From Phenylobacterium sp. (GTDB taxonomy: Bacteria > Pseudomonadota > Alphaproteobacteria > Caulobacterales > Caulobacteraceae): DNA of 38,691 nucleotides. The notes beneath the pieces are model-generated. The model did no database searches, was not told the DNA's origin, and saw only the letters and a program-made list of their open reading frames with translations. The stretch lies in contig NZ_JAUSBZ010000111.1 in the NCBI RefSeq assembly GCF_030651755.1, positions 1 to 38,691 on the forward strand. The letters are read 5' to 3'. Position numbers and translations under genes: made by a program. Below are positions 15,079-24,986 of this stretch, piece by piece (the first letter of the stretch is position 1; each line of letters starts with the position of its first letter).

Positions 15079-17511
15079 TTGCTGCCGATCCACGATGTTC
15101 TAGAGGCGTTGCAAGACGCCCTGAGCGCAGGCCCGCGCGCGGTTCTGGTGGCGCCCCCTGGGGCGGGCAAGACGACCGTGACACCGCTCGCCCTGCTGGA
15201 CGCGTCCTGGCTCGGGGGCGGGCGCATCATCATGCTGGAGCCCCGCCGCCTGGCCGCCCGGGCCGCGGCTGAACGGATGGCCGCGACCCTGGGGGAGGCG
15301 GTTGGCGAGACCGTCGGGTTTCGCGTGCGAATGCAGTCAAAGGTCTCGGCCCGCACGCGGATCGAGGTGGTCACCGAGGGGGTCTTCACCCGGATGATCC
15401 TGGGTGATCCGGGCCTGTCGGGGGTCGGCTGCGTCATTTTCGACGAATTTCATGAGCGCAGCCTCGACGCTGATCTCGGCCTGGCCCTGGCCCTGGACGC
15501 CCAGAGCCTTCTGCGGGAGGACCTGCGCCTGCTGGTCATGTCGGCCACCCTGGACGGGGCGGCTGTGGCCCGGCTGATGGGCGCCGCCCCGGTGATCGAG
15601 AGCCTGGGCCGCGCCTATCCGGTAGAGACCCGCTATCTCGGGCGAAGCGAGACCCTGCGCCTGGAAGACGCCGTGGTCCGGGCCATTGAGCGGGCCCTGG
15701 CTGAGGAGGCCGGCGGGGTGCTGGTCTTCCTGCCGGGCCAGGGGGAGATCCTGCGAACGGCGGAGCGCCTGGCCGAGCGCCTGCGCCGCGACGACGTGCT
15801 GGTTGCTCCGCTCTATGGCGCCCTGGATCCCAAGGCCCAGGACCGGGCGGTGGCCGCGCCGCCGCCGGGGCTCCGCAAGGTGGTGCTGGCCACCTCCATC
15901 GCCGAAACCAGCCTGACCCTGGAGGATGTCCGGGTGGTGATCGACTCCGGTCAGGCCCGGGTTCCGCGCTTTGATCCCTCCAGCGGCCTGACGCGGCTAG
16001 CCACGGTGCGGGTCAGCCGGGCCGCCGCCGACCAGCGTCGCGGCCGGGCCGGCCGGACCGCGCCGGGCGTCTGCTACCGGCTGTGGGACGAGGCCGAGAC
16101 CCGCGCCCTGCCGGCCTTCGCCGACCCTGAAATCCTGGACGCCGACCTGTCGGGCCTGGCCCTGGACATGGCGCGCTGGGGGGCGAAGTCGGCCGACGAC
16201 CTGGCCTTCCTCGACCCGCCGCCCAAGGCCGCCTTGGCGGAGGCTCAGGCCCTGCTGCGCCGGCTGGAGGCTGTCGATGCGGCAGGCGTCCTGACGCTGC
16301 ACGGCGAGGCCCTGGCCGACGTGCCCCTGCCGCCGCGCCTGGCGCACATGGTGCTTAGGGCCGCCGAACATGGACAGGCGGCCCGCGCGGCCAAGATCGC
16401 CGCCCTCATCACCGAGCGGGGGATCGGCGGGCGCGAGGCGCACCTCACCCACCGTCTGGAAGCCTTTGACCGCGACCGCTCGCCCCGGGCCCGGGACGCC
16501 CGCGCCCTGGCTGAGCGCTGGGGGCGGGGGGTGCGGGAAGGCCGCGCCGCCCCGCTCAGCGACGGCCAGATGCTGGCGCTCGCATACCCTGAGCGGGTGG
16601 CCAAGGCCCGTGGGCCGCAAGGGGAGTTTCAGCTGGCCACGGGCCGCGGGGCCTTTATTGAGCCCGGCGATGTCCTGGCCCGCGAGCCCTGGCTGGCGGT
16701 GGCCGAGCTCGGCGGCGGGGATCGCCGCGACCGCATCCTGCTGGCCGCGCCCCTGACGGAATCGGAGATACTGGCGGCCTTCGCGCCGATCCTGGAGACC
16801 GAGGACCGGATCGAGGAGAGCCCCGGCGGTCGGATCCGCGTGCGCCGCCTGACCCGGCTTGGACGGCTCGCCCTGCACGAAAGCCTGGATGACAATCCGC
16901 CGCCCGAGTTGGTGGCCAGGGCCCTGGCCGCGCGCCTGCGCCGGGACGGGCTGGGCGGCCTGCGCTGGGGCGCGGCGGCGAGCGCGCTGCGCCAACGGGT
17001 GGGCTTCCTCCGCGAACAGGATGAGGCGACCTGGCCGGACCTCTCCGACGAGGCCCTGGCGGCCCGGCTCGACGACTGGCTGACGCCCGTGCTGCATGGC
17101 CTTCGGGGGTTGTCTGACCTCACGCCCGACCTGTTGGACGGCGCGCTGCGGAGCCTCGTGCCCTGGGACCTCCAGCGGCGTATCGAGGCTGAGCTGCCCA
17201 CCCACTGGACCGCGCCCACCGGCAATCGGGCGCAGATCGACTATGAGGCCAACGGCGGTCCGCGGGTGGAAATCCGGGTGCAGGAGGTGTTCGGACTGAA
17301 CGAGCACCCGATGGTGGCCGGGCGCCCCCTGACGCTCGCCCTGTTGTCGCCAGCCCGCAGGCCAATCCAGCTGACCCAGGATCTGCCGGGATTCTGGCGC
17401 GGCTCCTGGCGCGATGTGCGGGCCGACATGCGCGGCCGCTATCCGCGCCATCCCTGGCCCGAAGACCCGTCGGTGGCCGACCCGACCACCCGGACCAAGC
17501 CCCGGAGTTAG
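15079..17511 (+). CDS. hrpB: ATP-dependent helicase HrpB
   Basis: The 810-residue DEAH/RHA helicase shows Walker A APPGAGKTT near residue 30, IIMLEPRRLAARAAAERMA, the DEFH box IFDEFHERS, VMSATLDG, ATSIAETSLTLEDVRVVIDSG and motif VI DQRRGRAGRTAPG, then the HrpB-specific C-terminal region ending in a domain with RVEIRVQEVFGLNEHP and PIQLTQDLPGFW. HrpB is a widespread bacterial helicase of poorly defined RNA role. The start is TTG 15079, giving the usual N-terminus LPIHDVL; no nearby in-frame ATG fits. Its stop overlaps the stop of the convergent methyltransferase gene (17508-17511). Confidence 0.93.
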   Translation: MLPIHDVLEALQDALSAGPRAVLVAPPGAGKTTVTPLALLDASWLGGGRIIMLEPRRLAARAAAERMAATLGEAVGETVGFRVRMQSKVSARTRIEVVTEGVFTRMILGDPGLSGVGCVIFDEFHERSLDADLGLALALDAQSLLREDLRLLVMSATLDGAAVARLMGAAPVIESLGRAYPVETRYLGRSETLRLEDAVVRAIERALAEEAGGVLVFLPGQGEILRTAERLAERLRRDDVLVAPLYGALDPKAQDRAVAAPPPGLRKVVLATSIAETSLTLEDVRVVIDSGQARVPRFDPSSGLTRLATVRVSRAAADQRRGRAGRTAPGVCYRLWDEAETRALPAFADPEILDADLSGLALDMARWGAKSADDLAFLDPPPKAALAEAQALLRRLEAVDAAGVLTLHGEALADVPLPPRLAHMVLRAAEHGQAARAAKIAALITERGIGGREAHLTHRLEAFDRDRSPRARDARALAERWGRGVREGRAAPLSDGQMLALAYPERVAKARGPQGEFQLATGRGAFIEPGDVLAREPWLAVAELGGGDRRDRILLAAPLTESEILAAFAPILETEDRIEESPGGRIRVRRLTRLGRLALHESLDDNPPPELVARALAARLRRDGLGGLRWGAAASALRQRVGFLREQDEATWPDLSDEALAARLDDWLTPVLHGLRGLSDLTPDLLDGALRSLVPWDLQRRIEAELPTHWTAPTGNRAQIDYEANGGPRVEIRVQEVFGLNEHPMVAGRPLTLALLSPARRPIQLTQDLPGFWRGSWRDVRADMRGRYPRHPWPEDPSVADPTTRTKPRS

Positions 17512-18296
17512 CTGGCGGCGTAGATCATCACGCCGGTGGCCACCGACAGGTTCAGGCTGTCGGCCCGGCCGCGCATGGGGATCTTGACGTTGACGTCGCA
17601 GAGCCCGGCCATTTCCGGCGGCAGGCCCTGCTGCTCATTGCCCATCAGGATCAGGGCCGGATGCACATAGTCAGCGCTGCGGTGGTCGACCTCTGCGCTC
17701 AGCAGGGTGCCGACCACAGAGCCTGGCCAGTCGCGGCGCCAGGCGGCGAATTCCGCTTCGGTGGCCTTCGCTATGGGGACGGCGAAGATCGAGCCCATGG
17801 TGGCGCGCACCGCCTCCACCGAATAGGGATCGCAGCATTCGCCCACCAGCACGACAGCTCCGCAGCCCGCCGCGTCGGCGGTGCGGATGATGGTCCCCAG
17901 ATTGCCCGGATCGCGCACCCGGTGCAGGGCGACCCAGGCCTTGGCCAGCCTGGGCTGCAGGGCGGTGAGGGGGGTGAAGACCTGGGGAAAGACGCCGACC
18001 ACGGCCTGGGGATTGTCCCGGCGGGAGACCTTGGCGAGGATTTCGGCCGTGACCTCGATCACCTCGCCGCCGGCGTCCTCAGTCGCCTCGGCTGCGGCCC
18101 GCAGCAGGGGATGGTCGGCGGCGTCGGGGCCATAGAGCAGGATCTCCGGCGCATGACCGGTCTCCACGCCCTCGGTGACATTCTTCAGCCCCTCGGCCAC
18201 AAACAGGCCGGTCTCGTCGCGGGTCTTGCGCAGGTGCAGGGCGCGCACGGCCTTGACCGTGGGATTGGTCAGGGAGGTGACGGTGCGACCGCTCAC
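17508..18296 (-). CDS. SpoU/TrmH-family RNA 2'-O-methyltransferase
   Basis: I start the gene at GTG 18296, which overlaps the upstream stop as GTGA, giving 262 residues; the longer frame to 18371 lies inside the neighbour. The N-terminal substrate-binding part is SLTNPTVKAVRALHLRKTRD...FVAEG. The C-terminal SPOUT knot shows its three motifs: RDPGNLGTIIRTADAAGC, LILMGNEQQGLP and IPMRGRADSLNLSVATGVMIY. Such enzymes methylate ribose 2'-OH in rRNA or tRNA; the exact target (RlmB-, TsnR- or YsgA-like) is not clear. It probably forms an operon with the methyltransferase gene before it. Confidence 0.9.
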   Translation of the reverse strand: MSGRTVTSLTNPTVKAVRALHLRKTRDETGLFVAEGLKNVTEGVETGHAPEILLYGPDAADHPLLRAAAEATEDAGGEVIEVTAEILAKVSRRDNPQAVVGVFPQVFTPLTALQPRLAKAWVALHRVRDPGNLGTIIRTADAAGCGAVVLVGECCDPYSVEAVRATMGSIFAVPIAKATEAEFAAWRRDWPGSVVGTLLSAEVDHRSADYVHPALILMGNEQQGLPPEMAGLCDVNVKIPMRGRADSLNLSVATGVMIYAAS

Positions 18297-19207
18297 GAAG
18301 CCCACCGGGCATAGAAGGACAGGCCGATCTCCCGCTCGCCGGACTCTTCGGCCAGGGCCAGCTCGCCCCACTCGATTGTTCCGCCGCGCTCGGCGAGGCG
18401 CTCAGCCATGAGACTCGCCAGGGCCGCGCCGGAGATCCGTGCGGCATAGGCGTTCAGGATGAGAAACGAGGCATTTTCCGAAAGAAGTTCGGCACATAGG
18501 GCCGAAAGCTCTGGCAGGTCCTCAAATAGCCGCCACACCTCGCCGGTGGGGCCGCGGCCGTACTTGGGCGGGTCAAGGATGATCCCCTCATAGCGCGACC
18601 CCCGGCGGACCTCCCGCTGCACGTAGCGCCGGGCGTCCTCGCAGATCCAGCGGATGGGACGGTCGGCGAGGTCCGAAAGCTGAGCGTTCTCCCGGGCCAT
18701 GGCGATGGCCTTCTTGGAGGCGTCCACATGGGTCACCGCCGCCCCGGCCGCGGCGCAGACCAGGCTGGCGACGCCGGTATAGCCGAACAGGTTCAGCACC
18801 CGGGGCGGCTCGACCTGCGCCTGGATCTGGCTGCGGACACGCGCCTCCAGCCATTCCCAGTTGGCCGCCTGTTCGGGGAAGAAGGCCAGGTGGCGGAAGG
18901 CGGTGAAGCGGGCGTTGAACTTCGCCTGGCGCCAGGCCATGGGCCAAGCCTCCAGCGGCGCGCCCTGGAAACGCCAGCGGCCGGCGTCCTCCTCGTCGCT
19001 CGGGTCGAAGACGGCGTCAGCGGCGGCCCAGACTTCAGGATCCAGCCTGGGCGCCCAAAGGCACTGGGGTTCGGGACGCACCACCGTATAGGGGCCATAG
19101 CGCTCAAGCTTCTTGCCATCGCCAGAGTCCAGCAGCCCATAGTCGGCCCAGCCGGTGGTTCGCATAACGCCCGGCGATGGGGCGACGGAGGGGCGTCGGG
19201 ATGTCAT
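18293..19207 (-). CDS. Class I SAM-dependent methyltransferase (RlmI/RlmK-like C-terminal domain)
   Basis: The 304-residue protein has a Rossmann SAM site VLNLFGYTGVASLVCAAAGA, the acidic VTHVDASKKAI and the catalytic-type motif IILDPPKYGRGP. These, with a segment before the SAM site like WEWLEARV, match the Methyltrans_SAM family that modifies rRNA bases (RlmI relatives), but the PUA domain of RlmI is absent. Its stop overlaps the start of the SpoU-family gene, so two RNA-methyltransferase-like enzymes are translationally coupled. A later start at 19165 (MRTTGWADY) is possible. The substrate is inferred, not shown. Confidence 0.85.
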   Translation of the reverse strand: MTSRRPSVAPSPGVMRTTGWADYGLLDSGDGKKLERYGPYTVVRPEPQCLWAPRLDPEVWAAADAVFDPSDEEDAGRWRFQGAPLEAWPMAWRQAKFNARFTAFRHLAFFPEQAANWEWLEARVRSQIQAQVEPPRVLNLFGYTGVASLVCAAAGAAVTHVDASKKAIAMARENAQLSDLADRPIRWICEDARRYVQREVRRGSRYEGIILDPPKYGRGPTGEVWRLFEDLPELSALCAELLSENASFLILNAYAARISGAALASLMAERLAERGGTIEWGELALAEESGEREIGLSFYARWAS

Positions 19208-19368
19208 GGGGTCTCGATTACGAAAAAGCCGCCTCCCGCGCCAGGGGATGTCGTTCTATAGGCCGCGGTATGGTCGGTGCGGCTGAAAAGGCTGGATAAT
19301 CAGGCGCGGGGTTGTAAGAGGGCCAAAACAGGTATCCGGTGGTCGGCTGAGTTCGAGGGGGATTTGAG

Positions 19369-19998
19369 GTGGAGAGCGTCAGCACCGCACGGCGTCGGTC
19401 GGCCCGCAAGGCCAAGGGAGACGGCCATCTGCGCAGGGCCGAGATCCTGCAGGCCGCCGAACGCATCTTTGTAGCCGAGGGATTCGAAGGCGCCACGATC
19501 CGCCGGATCGCCGAAGAGGTAGGGGTGTCGTCTACGGCGCTCTACATGCACTTTCCCGACAAGGCCTGCATCCTGGTGGAGATTTGCCAGCGGGTGATGC
19601 AGGAGCTTCTGGACCGCAACAGTCAGATCGCCCTGCGCCCCCTTGATGCGGTCAACCGCACCCGGATGATGCTGGACGCCTATATGCGGTGGGGGTTTGC
19701 GCATCCCAATGCCTACCAGCTGGTGTTCTCCGCCGCCCACCCGTTGCCGCAGGGGACCGACGCCACCGCCGAACTGGCGGCGGCCTGCTACGACAAGTTC
19801 TGTGGTGTGGTCCGCGAGATCGCCGCCGAGGGGCGCCTGCGTCTTGGGGACGGCGACAGCGCCGCCCAGTCGCTTTGGGCCGCCTGCCACGGGGTCGTCA
19901 CCCTGCGCCTGTCGCGCCCCAACTTCCCCTGGCGGTCCGAGGATGAACTGATCCAGGTGACCATTGAGGGTCTGCTCAGCGGCCTTACTGTGGACTAG
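19369..19998 (+). CDS. TetR-family transcriptional regulator
   Basis: A 209-residue regulator with GTG start at 19369 and AGGGGG upstream. The N-terminal helix-turn-helix reads ILQAAERIFVAEGFEGATIR, RIAEEVGVSSTALYMHFPDK, the classic TetR pattern, at about residues 25-70. The C-terminal half is a helical ligand-binding and dimerisation domain with a TetR_C-like pattern (MRWGFAHPNAYQLVFSAA). Its 161-bp upstream gap faces the divergent methyltransferase gene, and the convergent transglycosylase ends 17 bp after it. Ligand and targets are unknown; it may repress itself. Confidence 0.93.
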   Translation: MESVSTARRRSARKAKGDGHLRRAEILQAAERIFVAEGFEGATIRRIAEEVGVSSTALYMHFPDKACILVEICQRVMQELLDRNSQIALRPLDAVNRTRMMLDAYMRWGFAHPNAYQLVFSAAHPLPQGTDATAELAAACYDKFCGVVREIAAEGRLRLGDGDSAAQSLWAACHGVVTLRLSRPNFPWRSEDELIQVTIEGLLSGLTVD

Positions 19999-20015
19999 AT
20001 CGCGCCGACGCGTCC

Positions 20016-22103
20016 CTAAGGCGCGCCGGCCCCGGTGGGGCGCGCATAGGCGTAACCGCCCCGGGCCAGATCCTGGGAGACGGTGATCCGGGCCGTGCCA
20101 TTGTTCAGCCGGGCGCGATAGACCTGCGTGCCCTCCATCACCCGCATCACATAGTTCCGGGTTTCGGAAAACGGGATGCACTCGATGAAGTCGATGGGAT
20201 CGGTGCCGGCGCCGCGGGGGTCGCCGCAGAAACCGACCCACTGATTTGGCCGGCCAGGGCCGGCGTTATAGGCCGCGATGGCCAAGGGGTAGGAGCCGCT
20301 GAACTGGTTCAGCATCTGGGAGATGTAGGTCTGTCCCAGGCGCATATTGTAGTCGGGCTCGTCCAGCATGTCGGCCGAATAGGACAGACCCATCTGCCGG
20401 GCGACAATCTGGGCGGTGGCCGGCATCACCTGCATCATGCCCCGGGCGCCGGCCGGCGAGCGGATCACCGGATCAAAGCCGCTTTCCTGGCGGGTGATCG
20501 AGAGGGTGAGCGCCAGCTCCGGCGCGTTGGGCACCTGCGGCGGGGTCCTGTGGGGATAGCCGCGCAGGGGCAGGACGTGTCCCAGGGTGGCGGCGCCGCG
20601 CACCACCAGCATGGAGCCGGTCTGGTCCCCATAGCCCCGGGCCATGTCGACGATCAGCGCCTGCTCTGCGGCGTTGGGAACCGTGTCCTTCAGATGGAGG
20701 GCGAAGGTCCGGAAGAGGGCCGATTCGCCGATCTCATTTAGCCGGCGCGCCGCCCGCACCACGTCGCGACCCTCGAATCGGGCGCGGTCGAACTCGGTGA
20801 TCTCCGGTTCCGGGGGCAGGGTCATGGTCCCGTCGCCGACCTTCTCGCCGGCCAGCTGACCATAGAAGGTCGTATTGTGCTCGCTGGCGGCTCGATAGAA
20901 GCTTTGGGCCGCGGCGGCGTCGCCCATGGCTTCGTGAGCCCGCCCCCGCCAGTAATAGGCCCGGCCCAGGGTGATCGGGGCCGAACCGATCTCTGCGATG
21001 GCGGCGAAGTGACGATCGGCCAGTTGCGGGTTGTTTAGTCGCCGCAGGGCGATCCAGCCGGCGTAGAACTCCGCCTCGGCCGCCGAAGCTCCAACCTTCA
21101 ACCCGGTATTGGCCGAGGCGCGATAGGCGTTCCGATAGTCACCAGCCCGGATGGCGGCCAGGGTCATGGGATAGCGCTCGCGCCACACCCGGCCCGCCGC
21201 CGCCGACTCGCCGGCCTGATCCTCCGGCAGGGGCGCCAGCAGGTCATAGGCCCGGGACTCCTGACCGCGGGCGCGGTGGTAGGCGGCCCGCTCAAACGCG
21301 ATGCCGGGATGACCGGCCTGAGACGGGGTCAGGCGGGCCAGCATGCCTTCCGCCGCCGGCGAGCCCGACCGCAGGGCGATCCGGGTCTCGGCGATGGCGC
21401 GTTCGTCCGGCGGGAGCAGACCCAGCATGGCCTGGGCCGCAGGTCCCTGCTGGCCGTAAAGCAGCCGGTCAGCCCGTCTGACATGGTCCTCAGGCCGCAG
21501 ATAGCCGCCGAACTGGGCCAGCATCGAGGCCTGCACGTCGGCCTCAAACACCTGGTCGCGCCAGACTCGCCGGATCAGGGCGGTGGCCTCGGCCTGCTGC
21601 CCGGCGGCGTTCTGGGCGCTGGCCAGGGCCAGGGCGCCACGGGCGCTCGCCGGCGCCTCGCCGCCGAACCAGGCGATGGTCTGCTGCGCGCTCATGCCCG
21701 AGGTCGCCAGGAGCCGTTCGGCGTTTGTCTGTCGTGCGGCCCCCCTGGGCCAACCGGCCAGGTCCCGTCGCGCCTGATCGGCCTCGAAGAAGCCAATCGA
21801 ATCGCCGGCCACATCCACCAGTGTCCAGGTGGCCAACTTCTTTCCAGTGGGGTCGGACATGGCGCCGATGAGGCTGCGGGCGCCGGCGACATCCTTGCGT
21901 CGCGCCGCGGCCAGGGCCTGACGAAGCAATTGGCTCTCGCTGGCGCTCATCGGCGCCAGCGGCGTGCGCTGGATCGGCTGGAGTTCGATCGGCCTCGGGA
22001 ACGGGTCTGTGTCGGTGGCGCGGGGGGTTTGCGCATGAGGAACCCCGACCACGAGGAACAACGCGGCGGCGGTCAGAAGGGTCTTCGGCGCAAGGACGGG
22101 CAA
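20016..22103 (-). CDS. Soluble lytic murein transglycosylase (Slt70-like)
   Basis: I choose TTG 22103, with GGAGAG seven bases upstream, because it yields a proper signal peptide ([20 protein letters not shown] ending PHAQT); the frame open to 22205 would hide it. The 695-residue product has a long helical superhelix region like Slt70 and a C-terminal SLT domain: [20 protein letters not shown] with catalytic Glu540, [14 protein letters not shown] and [19 protein letters not shown]. It cleaves peptidoglycan in the periplasm with 1,6-anhydro products. Caulobacter has Slt-type enzymes named SdpA and SdpB; which one this matches cannot be decided here. It is divergent from dapA, sharing a control region with two related palindromes. 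Confidence 0.92.
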   Translation of the reverse strand: MPVLAPKTLLTAAALFLVVGVPHAQTPRATDTDPFPRPIELQPIQRTPLAPMSASESQLLRQALAAARRKDVAGARSLIGAMSDPTGKKLATWTLVDVAGDSIGFFEADQARRDLAGWPRGAARQTNAERLLATSGMSAQQTIAWFGGEAPASARGALALASAQNAAGQQAEATALIRRVWRDQVFEADVQASMLAQFGGYLRPEDHVRRADRLLYGQQGPAAQAMLGLLPPDERAIAETRIALRSGSPAAEGMLARLTPSQAGHPGIAFERAAYHRARGQESRAYDLLAPLPEDQAGESAAAGRVWRERYPMTLAAIRAGDYRNAYRASANTGLKVGASAAEAEFYAGWIALRRLNNPQLADRHFAAIAEIGSAPITLGRAYYWRGRAHEAMGDAAAAQSFYRAASEHNTTFYGQLAGEKVGDGTMTLPPEPEITEFDRARFEGRDVVRAARRLNEIGESALFRTFALHLKDTVPNAAEQALIVDMARGYGDQTGSMLVVRGAATLGHVLPLRGYPHRTPPQVPNAPELALTLSITRQESGFDPVIRSPAGARGMMQVMPATAQIVARQMGLSYSADMLDEPDYNMRLGQTYISQMLNQFSGSYPLAIAAYNAGPGRPNQWVGFCGDPRGAGTDPIDFIECIPFSETRNYVMRVMEGTQVYRARLNNGTARITVSQDLARGGYAYARPTGAGAP

Positions 22104-22164
22104 GCAGAAACTCTCCAGGCTCTCGCCCCTTGGGCGATACGGGCGGTTGCGGCGGGGGCCGCGC

Positions 22165-22240
22165 CGGACATATTGTCCGCGCAACATCATAGGCCGCAAC
22201 AGCATGCGGCGCTTTCACGGCTTTTTGCAGACAATGTCCG
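22165..22240. promoter_or_regulatory. Candidate paired operator between slt-like gene and dapA
   Basis: A perfect inverted repeat CGGACA-TAT-TGTCCG lies at 22165-22179. A related half-degenerate copy CAGACA-A-TGTCCG lies at 22228-22240 and covers the dapA start codon. Their centres are about 62 bp apart, close to six helical turns. The binding protein is unknown. Confidence 0.35.
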
Positions 22241-23118
22241 AACCTTTATTCAGGGGCGTGATGCCGGCCCTGGTGACTCCCTTCCGCGACGGCGTGGTGG
22301 ACGAGGACACCTATGTGGCCCTTATCGAGCGCCAGATCGCCGGCGGCGTGCACGGCCTGGTGCCGGTCGGCACCACCGGGGAGACCTCCACCCTGTCCCA
22401 TGACGAGCACCGGCTTGTGGTCGAGCTGTGCGTCAAGACCGCCGCCGGTCGTGTGCCGGTGATCGCCGGCGCCGGCTCCAACTCCACGCGCGAGGCGATC
22501 GAGCTGGCCAAGCACGCCAAGGCCGTCGGGGCCGACGCGGCCATGGTGGTGACCCCCTATTATAATCGCCCCAGCCAGGAGGGCATGTACGCCCACTATG
22601 CGGCGATCAATGACGCCGTTCAGCTGCCGATCATCATCTACAATGTGCCCTCGCGCACCGGGGTGGACATCGCCAACGAAACTTTGGGGCGACTGTCCAA
22701 GCTGCCCAACATCGTCGGCATCAAGGACGCCACCGGCGACATGACCCGGCCGACCATGCAGCGTCTGCTGTGCGGCGCCGACTGGGTGATGCTGTCGGGG
22801 GATGATCCCAGCGCGCTCGGCTATATGGCCCATGGGGGCCACGGCTCGATCTCGGTCAGCGTCAATGTGGCGCCGGACCTTTGCGCCACCTTCTACAACG
22901 CCGCCCTCAGCGGCGACTGGAAGACGGCCCTCTATTGGCAGGACCGGCTCTATCGCCTGCACCGGGCCCTGTTCACCGACGCCTCGCCCGCCCCCACCAA
23001 GTTCGCCATGGCCCATCTGGGCCTGTGCTCGGAAGAAGCCCGTCTGCCGATCACCCCGGCCTCTGAGGCCTCGCGCCAGGAAGTCCTGGCGGCCATGCAT
23101 GACGCCGGACTGATCTGA
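22234..23118 (+). CDS. dapA: 4-hydroxy-tetrahydrodipicolinate synthase
   Basis: Start ATG 22234 gives 294 residues, the usual DapA length; the longer frame is not needed. DapA condenses pyruvate and aspartate semialdehyde, the first step of the lysine and diaminopimelate branch. Visible motifs are [13 protein letters not shown], the GTTGE(T/S) active-site loop in [15 protein letters not shown], the catalytic Tyr region [24 protein letters not shown] and the Schiff-base lysine in [10 protein letters not shown]. It is followed 7 bp later by smpB. Pairing with a divergent peptidoglycan-cutting enzyme fits a cell-wall theme, as DapA supplies diaminopimelate. Confidence 0.97.
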   Translation: MSEPLFRGVMPALVTPFRDGVVDEDTYVALIERQIAGGVHGLVPVGTTGETSTLSHDEHRLVVELCVKTAAGRVPVIAGAGSNSTREAIELAKHAKAVGADAAMVVTPYYNRPSQEGMYAHYAAINDAVQLPIIIYNVPSRTGVDIANETLGRLSKLPNIVGIKDATGDMTRPTMQRLLCGADWVMLSGDDPSALGYMAHGGHGSISVSVNVAPDLCATFYNAALSGDWKTALYWQDRLYRLHRALFTDASPAPTKFAMAHLGLCSEEARLPITPASEASRQEVLAAMHDAGLI

Positions 23119-23125
23119 GGGCGTC

Positions 23126-23581
23126 ATGGCGGGAAAACCCATCGCCGAGAACCGGCGCGCAAGGTTCGACTACTTCCTCGACGACGCCATGGAGGCGGGG
23201 CTAGCCCTCACCGGCAGCGAGGTGAAGTCCCTGCGGGCGGGCAAGGCCAATATCGCCGAATCCTATGCCGCGGTTGAGGGGCGCGACATCGTGCTGATCA
23301 ACGCCGACATCCCGCCCTACGCCAAGGCCAGCCACTTCAACCATGAGCCGCGGCGTCCGCGGAAACTGCTGCTGCACCGCAAGCAGATCGACCGTCTGAT
23401 CGGGGCGGTCCAGCGGGAAGGGCGCACCATCGTGCCCACCAAGCTCTATTGGAATGACAAGGGCCTGGCCAAGCTGGAGATCGCGCTCGCCAAGGGCAAG
23501 AAGCTGCACGACAAGCGCGAAACCTCGGCCGAGCGGGACTGGGCCCGGGACAAGGCCCGGCTGCTCCGCGACAAGGGGTGA
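23126..23581 (+). CDS. smpB: SsrA-binding protein SmpB
   Basis: The 151-residue protein has the SmpB oligonucleotide-binding core: [40 protein letters not shown] and [11 protein letters not shown]. The C-terminal tail [20 protein letters not shown] is basic and enters the decoding centre when tmRNA rescues stalled ribosomes. The tmRNA gene (ssrA) is not in this window. It is 7 bp after dapA, and its stop overlaps the start of the next gene as GTGA. Confidence 0.97.
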   Translation: MAGKPIAENRRARFDYFLDDAMEAGLALTGSEVKSLRAGKANIAESYAAVEGRDIVLINADIPPYAKASHFNHEPRRPRKLLLHRKQIDRLIGAVQREGRTIVPTKLYWNDKGLAKLEIALAKGKKLHDKRETSAERDWARDKARLLRDKG

Positions 23582-24333
23582 GCCTGACCGCCCCGAGCCC
23601 GGCCGAGATCGAGGCCATCGAGCGGGCGACCATCGCCGCCGTCGCCCATGACGCCCATGAAGTGATCGGACCCTGGATCCTGGGCTTGCGGCCAGGAACC
23701 ATCGGCCGCGCCCACAGCGCCGCGCCGCTGGCCCACACCCTGGTGCGCGATGACGGGCTGATCGCCCGGATCGAGGCGGCCTTTCGCGCCCAGGACATGT
23801 CGCCGGTCTTTCGCCTGCCAGAGGTTGAGGGGCTGTCGAGCCTCGCCGAGGCCCTGGCCAAACGGGGCTATGTTCCGATCCAGCCGACCCTGGTGATGGG
23901 CGCCGACCTGGCCAGGGTGGCTGCAGTCGCTGACCCGGACGAGGTCGTCCTGCTGGAGCGCCCGGACGAGGCCTGGGCCTCGGTGTTCCTGGGGGAGGGC
24001 TTTGATCCCGAGGACGGCGCGCAGCGGGTGGCGGTGCTGTCGAGTTCGCCGGGCGCGGTGTTCGCCGCCGTGCGCGACGGGGAGGGGACCCATGCGGTGG
24101 GCGTGCTTAGCCTGAGCGCGGACTGGGCCAGTCTGCACGGCATGCGCACCCGGCGAGGCCGCCGGGGACAGGGCCTGGCGGGACAGGTGATGGCGCGGCT
24201 GGCCCAGGCGGGTCTTGAGCGCGGGGCCACGCGGGCCTTCCTGCAGGTGGAGGCGGGCAATGCGCCGGCGCTCGCCCTCTATGCCCGGGCCGGCTTTGCG
24301 CCGCTCTGGCGCTACCACTATTGGCGGAGCTAG
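23578..24333 (+). CDS. GNAT-family N-acetyltransferase
   Basis: A 251-residue protein beginning at GTG 23578, overlapping the smpB stop. The C-terminal half has the GNAT acetyl-CoA site: [20 protein letters not shown] (motif A), then [20 protein letters not shown] and [10 protein letters not shown] (motif B). The N-terminal 130 residues are less conserved and probably fold as a second degenerate GNAT-like half. The substrate is unknown. It ends in a four-base stop overlap (CTAG, 24330-24333) with the convergent uracil-DNA glycosylase gene. Confidence 0.85.
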   Translation: MSLTAPSPAEIEAIERATIAAVAHDAHEVIGPWILGLRPGTIGRAHSAAPLAHTLVRDDGLIARIEAAFRAQDMSPVFRLPEVEGLSSLAEALAKRGYVPIQPTLVMGADLARVAAVADPDEVVLLERPDEAWASVFLGEGFDPEDGAQRVAVLSSSPGAVFAAVRDGEGTHAVGVLSLSADWASLHGMRTRRGRRGQGLAGQVMARLAQAGLERGATRAFLQVEAGNAPALALYARAGFAPLWRYHYWRS

Positions 24334-24986
24334 GCGGCGAGCAGCTCACGCGCCCGGATGAAGATGTCCTCGAACATCTGCGGCGTGAGCCGGCCGGTGT
24401 TCGTGTTCAGCCGCGAGCAGTGATAGGAATTGATCACCGTATAGGGGCCGGCCTGGAACTCTGAGCCATGGCCGCCGACGCCGGCCGAGGCCTTCAGGCC
24501 CAGGGCCCGCAGGACGTTGCGCCGGGACACATCCCCCAGGGTGACGATCACCTTCAGGTTCGGCAGCTCATCCAGGCGCGCCGTCAGGAAGGGCCGGCAT
24601 GTGGCCTCTTCCGCGGTCTCCGGCTTGTTGCCCGGGGGCGCGCAGCGCACGGCGTTGGTGATCAGGCAGTCGATCAGGCGCAGGCCGTCATCGGGCCGGG
24701 CCTCATAGGATCCTTCCGCAAAGCCCTGCTTGATCAGCGTCTCAAACAGCAGCACGCCGGCGAAATCGCCGGTGAAGGGACGGCCGGTGCGGTTGGCGCC
24801 CATGCGTCCGGGCGCCAGGCCCACCACGGCGAGCCGGGCCTCGGGATCGCCGAAGGAGGGCGCCGGGCCATTCCACCAGTCGGGATGGGCGTCGCGATTG
24901 ACCTGTCGATAGGCCACCAGCCGGGGGCAGAGCGGACAGTCCCGGGGCGGCTCGGCGGCGCGACCGGCGAGCTCAGCTTTCGGCAT
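24330..24986 (-). CDS. Family 5 uracil-DNA glycosylase (UdgB-type)
   Basis: The likely start is ATG 24986 (MPKAELAG), giving 218 residues and a 14-bp overlap with the NYN gene; the longer frame to 25109 lies inside that gene. A cysteine pair CPLCPRL and further Cys residues in NAVRCAPPGNKPE and EEATCRPF suit an iron-sulfur cluster. Motif A is GLAPGRMGANRTGRPFTGD, the family 5 form without the usual catalytic Asp, and motif B is INSYHCSRLNTNTGRLT. UdgB enzymes remove uracil and some deaminated purines from DNA, which matters in high-GC genomes. Confidence 0.88.
   Translation of the reverse strand: MPKAELAGRAAEPPRDCPLCPRLVAYRQVNRDAHPDWWNGPAPSFGDPEARLAVVGLAPGRMGANRTGRPFTGDFAGVLLFETLIKQGFAEGSYEARPDDGLRLIDCLITNAVRCAPPGNKPETAEEATCRPFLTARLDELPNLKVIVTLGDVSRRNVLRALGLKASAGVGGHGSEFQAGPYTVINSYHCSRLNTNTGRLTPQMFEDIFIRARELLAA

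Noticed and set aside
13897-17451. Long minus-strand frames opposite the symporter and hrpB (13897-15093, 15997-17451)
   Set aside because: Shadows of strongly conserved plus-strand genes, with biased His/Gly/Gln composition.
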